The translations under genes and the position numbers were made by a program. A stretch of 64,000 nucleotides of DNA from Anaerostipes hominis (ex Lee et al. 2021). Lineage in GTDB: Bacteria; Bacillota; Clostridia; Lachnospirales; Lachnospiraceae. Where the stretch lies: the NCBI RefSeq assembly GCF_002270485.1, contig NZ_NQOG01000013.1, forward strand, positions 1 through 64,000, written 5' to 3'. Below the pieces are notes generated by a model, which worked only from the letters and a program-made list of their open reading frames with translations, was not told the origin of the DNA and searched no databases. Position 1 is the stretch's first letter. Each line of letters starts with the position of its first letter. Below, in pieces: positions 53,555 to 62,163 of the stretch.

Positions 53555-55063
53555 TTATTTATAATTCCAGTACTCTTTCATCATTTCATTTATGTTAGTC
53601 CACTCTGCATAACGTTTTTCATAACAAGGATACTTTTCCAGCCGAGGCATAACCGGAGCCTTTGTCTTCACCGCTCTGTTAAATGCCTCTTCATAATTAC
53701 TATACACGCCTGCACCAATTCCCGCAACGATTGCCGAGCCCAACGCCCCGGTTTCCTCACAGTCTACTCCGACAATCGGCACCTGTAAAACATCTGCAAA
53801 AATCTGTTTCCACACTTTACTCCTTGCTATCCCTCCCGTCAGACGTATTGTGTCCAGCGGAAGTCCTGCATTCTTCAGAAAATCCACATGATATTTATGG
53901 ATATACGCAACACCCTCTGCTACTGAATAGCAGATCTCGGCATAACTTGTATTCTGATCGATCCCAATAAAGTTTGCCTTTGCGTTCGGATGGATGCTTG
54001 GCTGTGCAACGAACGGACTGAAGATAACTTTTGCGTCTTCAGGGCGGACTTCTGATATCAGTTCATTTAGTACATCAAATATAGATACGTCCCTTTTCTC
54101 TGCTTCAACCTTCGCTTTATCCCCCAGTGTATGGATAAACCATTCATAATTCGATCCCGAAGCTCCTGTATAAGAGCAATTAAGATATTCTCCTTTGTGC
54201 AGATACGGCATATTCGCCGAAGCACCGGGAATAATCCGCTCCGAGTGTGTCTCATTAATACACCAACTGCCCGCTACGGCTGTGTATACACCCCCTCCTG
54301 TAGCTCCAGCGCCTACAAGACAAGCCAGAATATCCATCATTCCCGCTACAACAGGCGTCCCCACTTTAAGCCCTGTCAGCTTTGCGGCTTCCTCTGTCAC
54401 GCAACCGATAATCTCTGTCGGCTCTGCTAACTTAGGAAGGACGTCGTACAATTCAGGAATCCCAAAGAGTTCCATAAGTTCCCTGGAATATTCCATTGTC
54501 TCCATATCAAGAAGGGCTGATCCCCCAATACAATCCAGATCCGTCGCAAACACGCCCGTCAAACGATACATAAGGTAATCTTTGAATGTAAAAAATCCAC
54601 CGATCTTATCGTAGGTCTCTCTGTCATTTTCTTTATACCAGCGAAGAATCGGTGCCGGCTGACCAGCCCAGAGTGTACCTTTAATAATATTATTAATTTT
54701 ATCATAAGTTCCTTCTTTTTTGTACTTTTCAAGAATTTCATTTGCTCTGTAATCCTGTGAAAAACATCCCGGAGCAATAGAATTTCCGTCTTTGTCCAAA
54801 AATACTACACCATTTCCGAACGAAGTCACCCCGATTCCTCTGATTAATGACGGATCAATCTTTGCTTTCTGTATTGACTCTTTAATTGTTCCAGAAACAA
54901 GATTCCATAGTTCATTAACGTCAAACTCTTCAAAATCAGCCCTGCGTTTCTTAAACCTCATACTCGGAGTCGCTGCTGATGCTATAATCCTGCCATCTGT
55001 ATCGAAAATTACTGCCTTACTAGACGTACATCCGGCATCAATCCCTATTAAATATTCTGCCAT
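53555..55063 (-). CDS. FGGY-family carbohydrate kinase
   Basis: About 502 residues from ATG 55063 (GGAGGTAT site). ATP-binding GIDAGCTSSKAVIFD at the start and LTGGIARSKVWKQIFADVLQVP in the second domain are family features. It phosphorylates a sugar or polyol, such as a ketose, glycerol or a deoxy-sugar. It stands in an operon with an IIC but no IIA/IIB, so it may do the phosphorylation that the PTS cannot. Confidence 0.87.
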   Translation of the reverse strand: MAEYLIGIDAGCTSSKAVIFDTDGRIIASAATPSMRFKKRRADFEEFDVNELWNLVSGTIKESIQKAKIDPSLIRGIGVTSFGNGVVFLDKDGNSIAPGCFSQDYRANEILEKYKKEGTYDKINNIIKGTLWAGQPAPILRWYKENDRETYDKIGGFFTFKDYLMYRLTGVFATDLDCIGGSALLDMETMEYSRELMELFGIPELYDVLPKLAEPTEIIGCVTEEAAKLTGLKVGTPVVAGMMDILACLVGAGATGGGVYTAVAGSWCINETHSERIIPGASANMPYLHKGEYLNCSYTGASGSNYEWFIHTLGDKAKVEAEKRDVSIFDVLNELISEVRPEDAKVIFSPFVAQPSIHPNAKANFIGIDQNTSYAEICYSVAEGVAYIHKYHVDFLKNAGLPLDTIRLTGGIARSKVWKQIFADVLQVPIVGVDCEETGALGSAIVAGIGAGVYSNYEEAFNRAVKTKAPVMPRLEKYPCYEKRYAEWTNINEMMKEYWNYK

Positions 55064-55089
55064 ACTTATACCTCCATCTGCTATTGCCT

Positions 55090-55965
55090 TCACGCCTTAT
55101 TGGCTGATCCTACTAAGTCAATCTTTTCCAGTACGACTTGTTTGAGAGCTGCAAGAGATTTCTCGTTCGCCTTGCTCACCCAAATTGCAAGTGTTCCTGA
55201 CTCTTCCAGTTTCTTCTTTAATTCTCCGTAATATGCACTCAACATTTCCGAATAAATGTTCAGCTTGCAGATTCCCCTCTGGATTGCTTCTTTTATCTGG
55301 TCATCCGGAGTTCCTGACCCTCCATGCATTACCATCGGTATACTTGAAATCCTGTTTAATTCATCCAAACGGTCAAAGTGGAGTTTCGGCGTATGTACAT
55401 AAACCCCATGTGATGTTCCCACAGCTACAGCAAGACAGTCTACACCGGTCTCGTCAATAAATTGTTTCATCTCATCAGGATTTGTCAGGTAGTCATCCGG
55501 ATTATCATAATCCTCATCCGCCTTTAATTCTCCGGATACAATACCGTCTCCCACATGTCCCAACTCTGCTTCCACCGTTACCCCATGTGCATGGGCATAT
55601 TCAACAGCCTCTTTCGTCAGACGGATATTTTCCTCCAATGGATATACAGACGCATCATACATAACTGATGTAAATCCAAAGTCCACACATTTTTTCAGAA
55701 AAGCCATGTCTGTTGCATGGTCCAAATGAAGGCATACAGGAACGCTTGCTCTTTCGGCCATTCTTCTTAAACAAGTAATCCAATAATCAAGCATATCTCC
55801 CTGCAGATCTGGTGTTAATCCCATAATAATCACAGGAGACTTTTTTTCTTCTGCTGCCTCTATAATTTTCTGCGCCATCTCCAATGTACTGGCATCAAAC
55901 GCCCCCACACAATATTTCTCTTTCCTTGCTTTATTTAACATATCTTTTATTGAAACTAATGCCAT
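55090..55965 (-). CDS. Class II fructose-bisphosphate aldolase family
   Basis: 291 residues, class II FBA. VCLHLDHATD and VMHGGSGTPD hold the zinc ligands. It cleaves a ketose-phosphate to DHAP plus an aldehyde phosphate or aldehyde. Upstream of the kinase, 27 bases from its start, it is well placed to act after it. Related to the aldolase at 14130. Confidence 0.87.
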   Translation of the reverse strand: MALVSIKDMLNKARKEKYCVGAFDASTLEMAQKIIEAAEEKKSPVIIMGLTPDLQGDMLDYWITCLRRMAERASVPVCLHLDHATDMAFLKKCVDFGFTSVMYDASVYPLEENIRLTKEAVEYAHAHGVTVEAELGHVGDGIVSGELKADEDYDNPDDYLTNPDEMKQFIDETGVDCLAVAVGTSHGVYVHTPKLHFDRLDELNRISSIPMVMHGGSGTPDDQIKEAIQRGICKLNIYSEMLSAYYGELKKKLEESGTLAIWVSKANEKSLAALKQVVLEKIDLVGSANKA

Positions 55966-56000
55966 TGTAACTTTCTCCTTTCAATCCATCTCAACAACTG

Positions 56001-56759
56001 CTATCGCATCAGCATTCCGCCTGTTGCGTCAATTGTTATTCCTGTCAGATAATCCGCTTTATTGGAGGCCAGAAATACAACTGAATATGCGACTTCTTCA
56101 GGCAATGCAGCACGCCCCAGCGGAATCCGGCTGTTATAATAATCTGAATTCTTCTCCAATGACTCCCGGATCATTTCTGTTTTCATAATTCCCGGAGCAA
56201 CTGCATTCACTGTTATTCCGTATTTGGCAACTTCTCTTGCGAGAGAAATCATAAACGTCACCAATCCGCTCTTTGCTGCCGCATAATGTGCATGTCCCGT
56301 AGTTGAACCATGGAATGCCGCCTGTGAGACTACATTGATAATTTTGCCCTTTTCTTCCCGTGAGATCAGATGATTAACCATCATCCTGCTCAGGATATAA
56401 GGCACTTCCAAATCCATGTATATGGTACGCTCAAACTCTTTCTTTTCCATATCACGCACATAGGCCGTCGGCCATATACCTGCGTTATTGACTAATACAT
56501 CTATTTTCCCCAGAGCTTTTACACTTTTCCTAAATAAATCCTCTGCCGCATTTTCCTCTGACAAATCTGCAGGGACAACAGCTATTTCAGTCTTATATGT
56601 GTTTCTGATATCTTCCGCCAGTTTATTTGCTTTTTCCTTGTTTCTCCCATTAATAACCACATTTGCACCTTCCTGTGCCATAAGCTGTGCAATTGCTTTT
56701 CCAAGACCGTTGGTGCTTCCGGTAATCAGTACATTTTTTCCTTTTAATCCCAGTTCCAT
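56001..56759 (-). CDS. SDR-family dehydrogenase
   Basis: 252 residues from ATG 56759, which has AGGAG before it. The cofactor loop TGSTNGLG, NNAG and the YAAAK catalytic pair are complete. It likely oxidises a polyol (or its phosphate) to a ketose. The substrate is unknown. Confidence 0.84.
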   Translation of the reverse strand: MELGLKGKNVLITGSTNGLGKAIAQLMAQEGANVVINGRNKEKANKLAEDIRNTYKTEIAVVPADLSEENAAEDLFRKSVKALGKIDVLVNNAGIWPTAYVRDMEKKEFERTIYMDLEVPYILSRMMVNHLISREEKGKIINVVSQAAFHGSTTGHAHYAAAKSGLVTFMISLAREVAKYGITVNAVAPGIMKTEMIRESLEKNSDYYNSRIPLGRAALPEEVAYSVVFLASNKADYLTGITIDATGGMLMR

Positions 56760-56784
56760 CTGTCGTTCTCCTATTGTCAGCAAA

Positions 56785-57840
56785 TTATATTTGTTCTATT
56801 ACTTTTGAAAAAATTTCCTTATTAACCACAAATCTTGAGTCTTTTTCCGTAATCAGAGTTTCCATTTCCTTTGCAAGCAGTTTCGGCGATCGCGTAAACG
56901 CATCTACTGTACCTCCTGCAAGATGAGGTGTTACTGTCACATTGGGAAGTGTAATCAAAGGATAGTCTGCTAACGGAGGCTCCACATCAAACACATCTAA
57001 CGCGGCTCCTGCAATCTTTCCTGCCTTTAACACTTCATATAACGCCTTTTCATCTACCAGTCCAGAACGTGCCGTGTTAATCAGATATGCATCCGGGCGC
57101 ATCATTCGAAGCACTTCTGCATTTATCATATGCTCCGTGCTAGCACTCAGCCTTGTGTGCAAAGTTACAATAAGGCACTCTCTCATCAATTTCTCCAGCG
57201 AAACCAACTCTACATAGTCCGGTACTTCCTTAACATATGGATCGTATGCCATAATTTCCATATCAAATCCACGCAGCCTCTGAGCTACTTTGCGCCCAAT
57301 CGCTCCCAATCCGATAATACCCGCTTTATTTCCCGGAAGGTCCGGCACAGTCGCAGCGTTACTGTAATCCCTTACCCATTTTCCCTCTTTCAGGTTTCGA
57401 TGGCTCTTTGCAATGTTCCTACATTCGCTTAGGATCATCCCAACTGCAAAATCAGCTACCGCATCCGCATTCCTTCCCGGTGTATTACATACGATGATTT
57501 CTTTCTCTGTTGCATATTTAACATTAATATTTTCATATCCTCCCCTAAGAACTCCAATCATTTTCAGGTTCTTACAGGAATCAATCACTCTTTTTGTTAT
57601 CGGACAGAATTGTGTTATAATTACATCGGCATCCTGTACAGCCTGCAAAACATCATTAGACGGTTCGTACGCCTCACTCCCATGAGTCTCAACCAGCAGA
57701 TTGATATTCTGAAGTTCTTCATAATTTTCCAGTTTCCACTGAACAGTCTCTATCCGATGCCCCATTTTTTCCAACCCCAAAAATCCACTTTTGATAAAGT
57801 TCTCTGGAATTAATAAATCTCCAATACCTACAATTTTCAT
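56785..57840 (-). CDS. D-isomer-specific 2-hydroxyacid dehydrogenase (second copy)
   Basis: About 351 residues from ATG 57840 (AAAGGAAG site). The Rossmann loop GLGAIG and the R, E, H active-site motifs (NTARSGLVD, DVFDVEPP, TPHLAGG) are present. It resembles the enzyme at 20642, and it too comes directly after a galactitol-type IIC. The pair suggests that the PTS substrate contains a 2-hydroxy-acid group or that the enzyme removes an acid by-product. Confidence 0.84.
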   Translation of the reverse strand: MKIVGIGDLLIPENFIKSGFLGLEKMGHRIETVQWKLENYEELQNINLLVETHGSEAYEPSNDVLQAVQDADVIITQFCPITKRVIDSCKNLKMIGVLRGGYENINVKYATEKEIIVCNTPGRNADAVADFAVGMILSECRNIAKSHRNLKEGKWVRDYSNAATVPDLPGNKAGIIGLGAIGRKVAQRLRGFDMEIMAYDPYVKEVPDYVELVSLEKLMRECLIVTLHTRLSASTEHMINAEVLRMMRPDAYLINTARSGLVDEKALYEVLKAGKIAGAALDVFDVEPPLADYPLITLPNVTVTPHLAGGTVDAFTRSPKLLAKEMETLITEKDSRFVVNKEIFSKVIEQI

Positions 57841-57893
57841 ATTAATCATCTTCCTTTCTTAACGAAAAGCACTCCTAAATATATCAGCTACAG

Positions 57894-59156
57894 CTATTTC
57901 CCTCCAATAATCTTTCCCAACTCAACAATTGCCCAGCCTACAGGTGTATTATAAGGTGCCACTAAACTACCGATTTCCTGGTCGCCTTCTGAATTCACTT
58001 CTACGTTTGCCTCTTCGGCAGCTGCTGTGAAGTTTGGTGCCAGACTTGTTCCTGCATAAAGCTGGATTGTTATAATCAACAGACCTGTAACGAAAATACG
58101 GAACATATTCCTCTTGCAAAACGGAGCCACCATAGAAATTAGGAATACAATGGACGCCAGATCCGTAAACGGAAGCATCTTGTTTCCAGGAAGTATCATG
58201 GCAAGGATCAATGATGCCGGGATCAGCAGTAATGATGTTGCGATTATACAAGGCTCTCCGATCAGAAGTGCGGTATCCATACCAAAATAGAACTCTCTGT
58301 TCGGGAACAATTTCTTCATGTACTCTTCTGCTGCATCCCTGATAACCATTACTCCCTCGACTGTTACATCTACCATCTTCGGGAGAAGAATCATAACTGC
58401 CGCCACATTAACCGCCAGCGGAAGCACTTCATCCAGCGGCCATCCTGCCAACAGTCCAAGACCTACACCAAGGATTGTTGCCAGAGTTACAGGCTCTCCG
58501 AAAATTCCCAGAGTCTTCGTAATCTTTTCAGGATTCATGTCGATTTTCTTCAGACCCGGTATATGTCCGATAACCCAGTCAACTGCGATACCGAGGGGAA
58601 CATATACGCCGCATGTTGCGTGTACAAACGCCACACCTTTGATCTTGTACATTTCCTGAATAGGTTTTGCTGTAAGGTCTCCAATAATAAATGCAATCAA
58701 ATACAGAAGCAGGGCGCCTGCAACTCCCAACGGAATACTGCCTGTGACATGATAAACCAATGTTCCTACCAAAGAGATCAGCCAATAATTGAATATATCA
58801 ATATTGATGATTTTTGTTTTATTTATCGCTAAAAGAATTATATTTAATGCGATTGCCCCTACCACAATAAACGGAATCAGCGGAGATGCCCAGCCTATGG
58901 CAGAACCTGTCGCCCATCCTGCATCAATTACCGTAAGATTCAGCCCAAATCTTTCCACCATGTCCTGAGTTGCCGGTCCCAGACTGTTTAGCAGAAGATT
59001 GACTACCATATTAATACCGGTAAATCCGATTCCTACCGTCATACCTGCTTTAAACGCTTTTCCTGGTTTTACTCGGAAAATAATGCCTACGATAAAAAAT
59101 ATAATTGGCATTATAACAGTTGAACCCATATTTATAATCGTATTAAATATTGCCAT
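57894..59156 (-). CDS. PTS galactitol-family EIIC without partners
   Basis: About 420 residues from ATG 59156 (AAAGGAGC site). An in-frame extension to 59252 would run through the leader terminator. Polytopic, Gat/Sgc-like EIIC (CGVYVPLGIAVDWVIGH; GLLAGWPLDEVLPLAV). No IIA or IIB gene is seen in this operon, and the flank beyond the leader is an IS element. It may borrow IIA/IIB from the 21738-23977 cluster or may act as a facilitator with the FGGY kinase. Confidence 0.87.
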   Translation of the reverse strand: MAIFNTIINMGSTVIMPIIFFIVGIIFRVKPGKAFKAGMTVGIGFTGINMVVNLLLNSLGPATQDMVERFGLNLTVIDAGWATGSAIGWASPLIPFIVVGAIALNIILLAINKTKIINIDIFNYWLISLVGTLVYHVTGSIPLGVAGALLLYLIAFIIGDLTAKPIQEMYKIKGVAFVHATCGVYVPLGIAVDWVIGHIPGLKKIDMNPEKITKTLGIFGEPVTLATILGVGLGLLAGWPLDEVLPLAVNVAAVMILLPKMVDVTVEGVMVIRDAAEEYMKKLFPNREFYFGMDTALLIGEPCIIATSLLLIPASLILAMILPGNKMLPFTDLASIVFLISMVAPFCKRNMFRIFVTGLLIITIQLYAGTSLAPNFTAAAEEANVEVNSEGDQEIGSLVAPYNTPVGWAIVELGKIIGGK

Positions 59157-59196
59157 TTTAAGCTCCTTTCTCTTATCCGCTCGAGATATTTCTGAC

Positions 59197-59244
59197 AAAA
59201 AAATGCAATTAAAGGATTCAGTTTCTCTAAATCCTTTAATTGCA
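59197..59244 (-). terminator. Leader terminator of the IIC-GlpP operon
   Basis: A perfect 15-bp stem (arms 59204-59218 and 59230-59244, 11-base loop) followed on the minus strand by seven T (59197-59203). It lies between the promoter and the IIC start, 41 bases before the ATG. It is the expected target of the operon's own GlpP. Confidence 0.88.
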
Positions 59245-59286
59245 TTCATCATTCGCCATACAATTGTCTCAAAACTATTTTGTTTT

Positions 59287-59300
59287 ACAAAGTACTTTGT
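59287..59300. promoter_or_regulatory. Perfect 14-bp palindrome near the transcription start
   Basis: ACAAAGTACTTTGT, just downstream of the predicted start point. It is a possible repressor site or the first RNA hairpin of the leader. Confidence 0.5.
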
Positions 59301-59310
59301 GTTATTTTAG

Positions 59311-59339
59311 ATTTTAGCATTATTGTATTATTTTTTCAA
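59311..59339 (-). promoter_or_regulatory. Promoter of the IIC-GlpP operon
   Basis: Minus strand TTGAAA (59334-59339), 17 bases, TAAAAT (59311-59316). Expected leader of about 150 bases to the IIC start. Confidence 0.75.
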
Positions 59340-59536
59340 GTTTTTTTTTACTTTTTATATATTTTTTTGTCTTTCTATTTTTTTCTCTCAAAATTCGTGA
59401 ATAATTTCAACAATTTTCTTGTGTTTTTAAGTCTAAATTATAATCTATATAAACAGTGGATCTATATTAAATAAGTGGACACGGAAAGTAACAATACATT
59501 ACAATAAAGTAGACACCAAAAAGGAGGTATTTACTC

Positions 59537-59827
59537 ATGTCCACTGGTAAAACTGGAAATAGGTATGACGAAGATTTCAAACGTACTCTCGTTAACCTGT
59601 ATCAATCCGGCGGAAAATCCCAAGCTGCTCTTTGTAAAGAATACGGAGTCTCTATTACAGCTCTTGGCCGTTGGATCAAACAATATTCAACCGTTGAAAC
59701 GGATGATGGCGAAATTCTTACCGCAAAACAAGTCAAAGAACTTCAAAAACGTAACGCTCAACTTGAAGAACTTATGATACTAAAAAAAGCGATTGCCATC
59801 TTCACGCCACATTCGAACAACGATTAG
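59537..59827 (+). CDS. IS3-family transposase OrfA
   Basis: 96 residues with an N-terminal HTH (DEDFKRTLVNLYQSGGKSQ, then ALCKEYGVSITALGRWIKQ) and a leucine-zipper-like end. It binds the IS ends. A slippery run of seven A (59782-59788) near its end would let ribosomes slip to the -1 frame and make OrfAB. Confidence 0.87.
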   Translation: MSTGKTGNRYDEDFKRTLVNLYQSGGKSQAALCKEYGVSITALGRWIKQYSTVETDDGEILTAKQVKELQKRNAQLEELMILKKAIAIFTPHSNND

Positions 59828-60684
59828 ACGCCGTTCATAAGCTTCGCTTCCAGCATGATATCAAGATTCTCTGCAAAGTCTTAGGTGTCAACAGAAGCAC
59901 TTATTATAAGCATTACAATTCAGAGCCTGCTAATCGCACCAAGGAAAATCAGAAAATAGCCAAACTTATTCTTCAGATTTATGCTGATTACAATAAGCGT
60001 CTTGGTGCTTACAAAATCACATATGTTCTTCAGCGCGATTATGGCATTCACATCAGTGTCGGACGAGTGTACCGCCTGATGAGAACTCTTCAATTACCAC
60101 GCATGTCCACCGATAAGCCTTATCGTAATTACCGCCACAAAGACAATGGTGACTGTCCCGATCACCTTCATCAGGACTTCAATCAAAAGGCACCAAACAT
60201 TGTTTGGGCAAGTGATTTTACTTATATCAAGGTTTCTGGTAAATGGTATTACCTCTGTATTGTAATGGATTTACTTCCGCGCAAAGTCATTTCCTGGAAC
60301 ATCTCTGGAAAACCTGATGTTAAACTTGTTATGAATGCGTTCAAAAAAGCTTATTCTAAAAGAAACTGTCCTTCCGGACTTATGTTTCATTCTGATCAAG
60401 GATCTCAATATACTGCTTTCTCATTTAAGCAGCTATTGGATTCTCTTAATGTCGTGCAATCATTCTCAAAGAAAGGATACCCTTTCGACAATGCTTGCTG
60501 CGAATGTTTCTTCAAATATCTCAAAAAAGAAGAAACCAACCGGAGAACTTATCACTCTTTACAGGAATTACAACTCTCTGTGTTTAAATATATTGAAGGA
60601 TACTACAACTCAAGAAGGCCACATAGCTCTCTTGGAATGTTAACACCTAACGAAAAAGAAGAACTCTTCTGGAATCAGGCATAG
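59789..60684 (+). CDS. IS3-family transposase OrfB (DDE integrase domain)
   Basis: The -1 frame after the slippery run reads through HLHATFEQRLDAVHKLRFQ to the DDE domain: ASDFTYI, HSDQGSQYTAF and ECFFKYLKKEE give D, D and E. Only the 3' part has an ATG (60067), so expression as an OrfAB fusion is expected. The domain looks intact, so the element may be active. Confidence 0.85.
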
Positions 60685-60823
60685 TCCCTCTTTCCAGAAA
60701 GATTTTTCTAATATATGTGTCTACTTACTTGACTATGGTTCACTATACATTGCAATTGTATGAGAATTTTATACTAAAATCAATGGCAAGGAATTCGTAT
60801 GAATGGAAAGAGGTGAAATCTTT

Positions 60824-61078
60824 ATGGCTCAAAAATTAAAGCAAATTAATGATATTTCCATCGGAGATAATCTTCGAAAACTGAGAAATGCTGCCAATCT
60901 TACTCAGGAGCAGGTCGTAGCACAATTGCAGCTGCGTAATCTTCCTACATCTAGAAGTGTTTATTCCCAGATTGAGGCCTGAACTTACAATATCCGTATC
61001 AGCGAACTGATTGCTCTTGCGGAAATTTTCCATACAGATTTCAACACTATTTTCAACGGTCTGACACATGACAAATAA
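60824..61078 (+). pseudogene. XRE-family regulator with one nonsense codon
   Basis: 84 codons of a small XRE protein (NLRKLRNAANLTQEQVV, then YNIRISELIALAEIF). A TGA at 60980-60982 falls where the family usually has Gly (IEA-x-TYN). The rest reads on in the same frame to TAA at 61076. A single change would restore it. The ATG has an AGAGGTG site. Confidence 0.75.
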
Positions 61079-61120
61079 TCCCAGACAACAAATTTTCTTC
61101 TGTTGCCTGGGATTATTTTA
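61079..61120 (+). terminator. Terminator after the XRE relic
   Basis: TCCCAGACAACAAA pairs with CTGTTGCCTGGGA (two mismatches), with TTATTTTAT after it on the plus strand. Confidence 0.65.
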
Positions 61121-61478
61121 TGCATGAATATTTTTTATTACCGATCCAACCAATCGTGTTTTTTCTGTTTGTTTACGGATTTTGGTCGTTCTCTTTCTTT
61201 CACACGTTTTTCATTTTCTTTCGACAAATCCTAAATATTTTTGTTTAGTGATTATTATTTGTCGTGTATGTAGCCCTTTTGACTATTTGATATATCCATA
61301 TTATCCTGCCTATATGGGCTAATGTTATCATTTTGTTATCGGCGTTGATAACACTTGCCTCTCTTAGCATGGAGCAATACCATCTCGTCCGAAAATATTG
61401 TAGCAGATTTCAAGTTATATTGCAATAAAATTTCAAATTTTAGTTTCACAATATCTTATATTTGTGTTTTAAAAATTG
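61121..61478. other. AT-rich gene-free stretch before the AbiE operon
   Basis: No gene. It contains TGTAGCC and TGTTATCATTTTGTTATC (61323-61340), shared with 52352-52369, and a short GTTATC/GATAAC inverted repeat at about 61335-61350. It may be a scar of an integrated element. Confidence 0.4.
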
Positions 61479-61507
61479 TTGATATTGGGACGCTTCTATG
61501 GTATAAT
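61479..61507 (+). promoter_or_regulatory. Promoter of the intact AbiE operon
   Basis: TTGATA (61479-61484), 17 bases, TATAAT (61502-61507), 51 bases before the antitoxin ATG. No clear inverted repeat like that of the first AbiE locus was seen. Confidence 0.7.
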
Positions 61508-61557
61508 ATTTTCCGAACACAGTATCAATAAGCTGTGGCTTGAAAGTTGGTGAACAA

Positions 61558-62163
61558 ATGGACAAAAAGGAAACCATAAAAAACATAATAAATAACAATG
61601 ACGGTATTGCAAAAACCGCTGATTTTGTTGCCGAAGGACTTACCAACTATGATGTAGCCAATCTGTGCAAAGAGGGTTATCTCGAGCGTGTCAGGCACGG
61701 CTATTATCAGCTTGCCGAGCAGGAAGATATAAAGGAAGAACAAGTGCTTGCCACTCTCCTTCCTGAAAGCATTGTATGCGTGGAATCGGCGCTGTTTTAT
61801 TATGGCTACAGTGATTTTTCGCCCCGGCAATGGTCAATTGCCGTTCCCCGTACCTTTTCACGGACAAAGCTGCATATCGATTCTCTGGCGACAAAGGTGT
61901 ATTTTGTACAGCCTACCTTGTTTGAAATCGGAAAAACAAGCGGGGATTTTAATGGAGTGCAGCTTGCTGTTTATGATAGGGAACGCACCATTTGCGACTG
62001 TTTCAAATACCGCACAAAGCTGGACAACGAAATGTTTAATAAGGCGCTCAATGCCTATGCTGCCGATAAAAAGAAAAACCTGAGCAATCTTTCAAGTTAT
62101 GCAAAGAAAATGCGGGTTTATAAAAAATTGATGGATGTGATGGAGGTGCTGCTCAATGGCTGA
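61558..62163 (+). CDS. abiEi: AbiEi-family antitoxin
   Basis: 201 residues from ATG 61558. The open frame to 61540 starts with TTG. N-terminal winged helix (IAKTADFVAEGLTNYDVANLC), then the AbiEi domain with YDRERTICDCF. It represses the operon and counters AbiEii. Its stop overlaps the toxin start by eight bases. Different in sequence from the copy at 3805. Confidence 0.88.
   Translation: MDKKETIKNIINNNDGIAKTADFVAEGLTNYDVANLCKEGYLERVRHGYYQLAEQEDIKEEQVLATLLPESIVCVESALFYYGYSDFSPRQWSIAVPRTFSRTKLHIDSLATKVYFVQPTLFEIGKTSGDFNGVQLAVYDRERTICDCFKYRTKLDNEMFNKALNAYAADKKKNLSNLSSYAKKMRVYKKLMDVMEVLLNG

Larger units (their letters stand above)
59507..60726 (+). mobile_element. IS3-family insertion sequence
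   Basis: Terminal 10-bp inverted repeats AAGTAGACAC (59507-59516) and GTGTCTACTT (60717-60726). A further, one-mismatch copy AAGTGGACAC lies at 59473-59482, so the true left end is uncertain. The element holds orfA and orfB joined by a frameshift site. No target duplication could be seen. It sits between the IIC operon leader and the AbiE side. Confidence 0.82.

Noticed and set aside
59156-59252. 32-residue N-terminal extension of the IIC
   Set aside because: It is encoded by the leader terminator itself and has no ribosome site. The ATG at 59156 has AAAGGAG.
59470-60730. Target-site duplication of the IS3 element
   Set aside because: The 3-4 bases flanking either choice of ends do not match.
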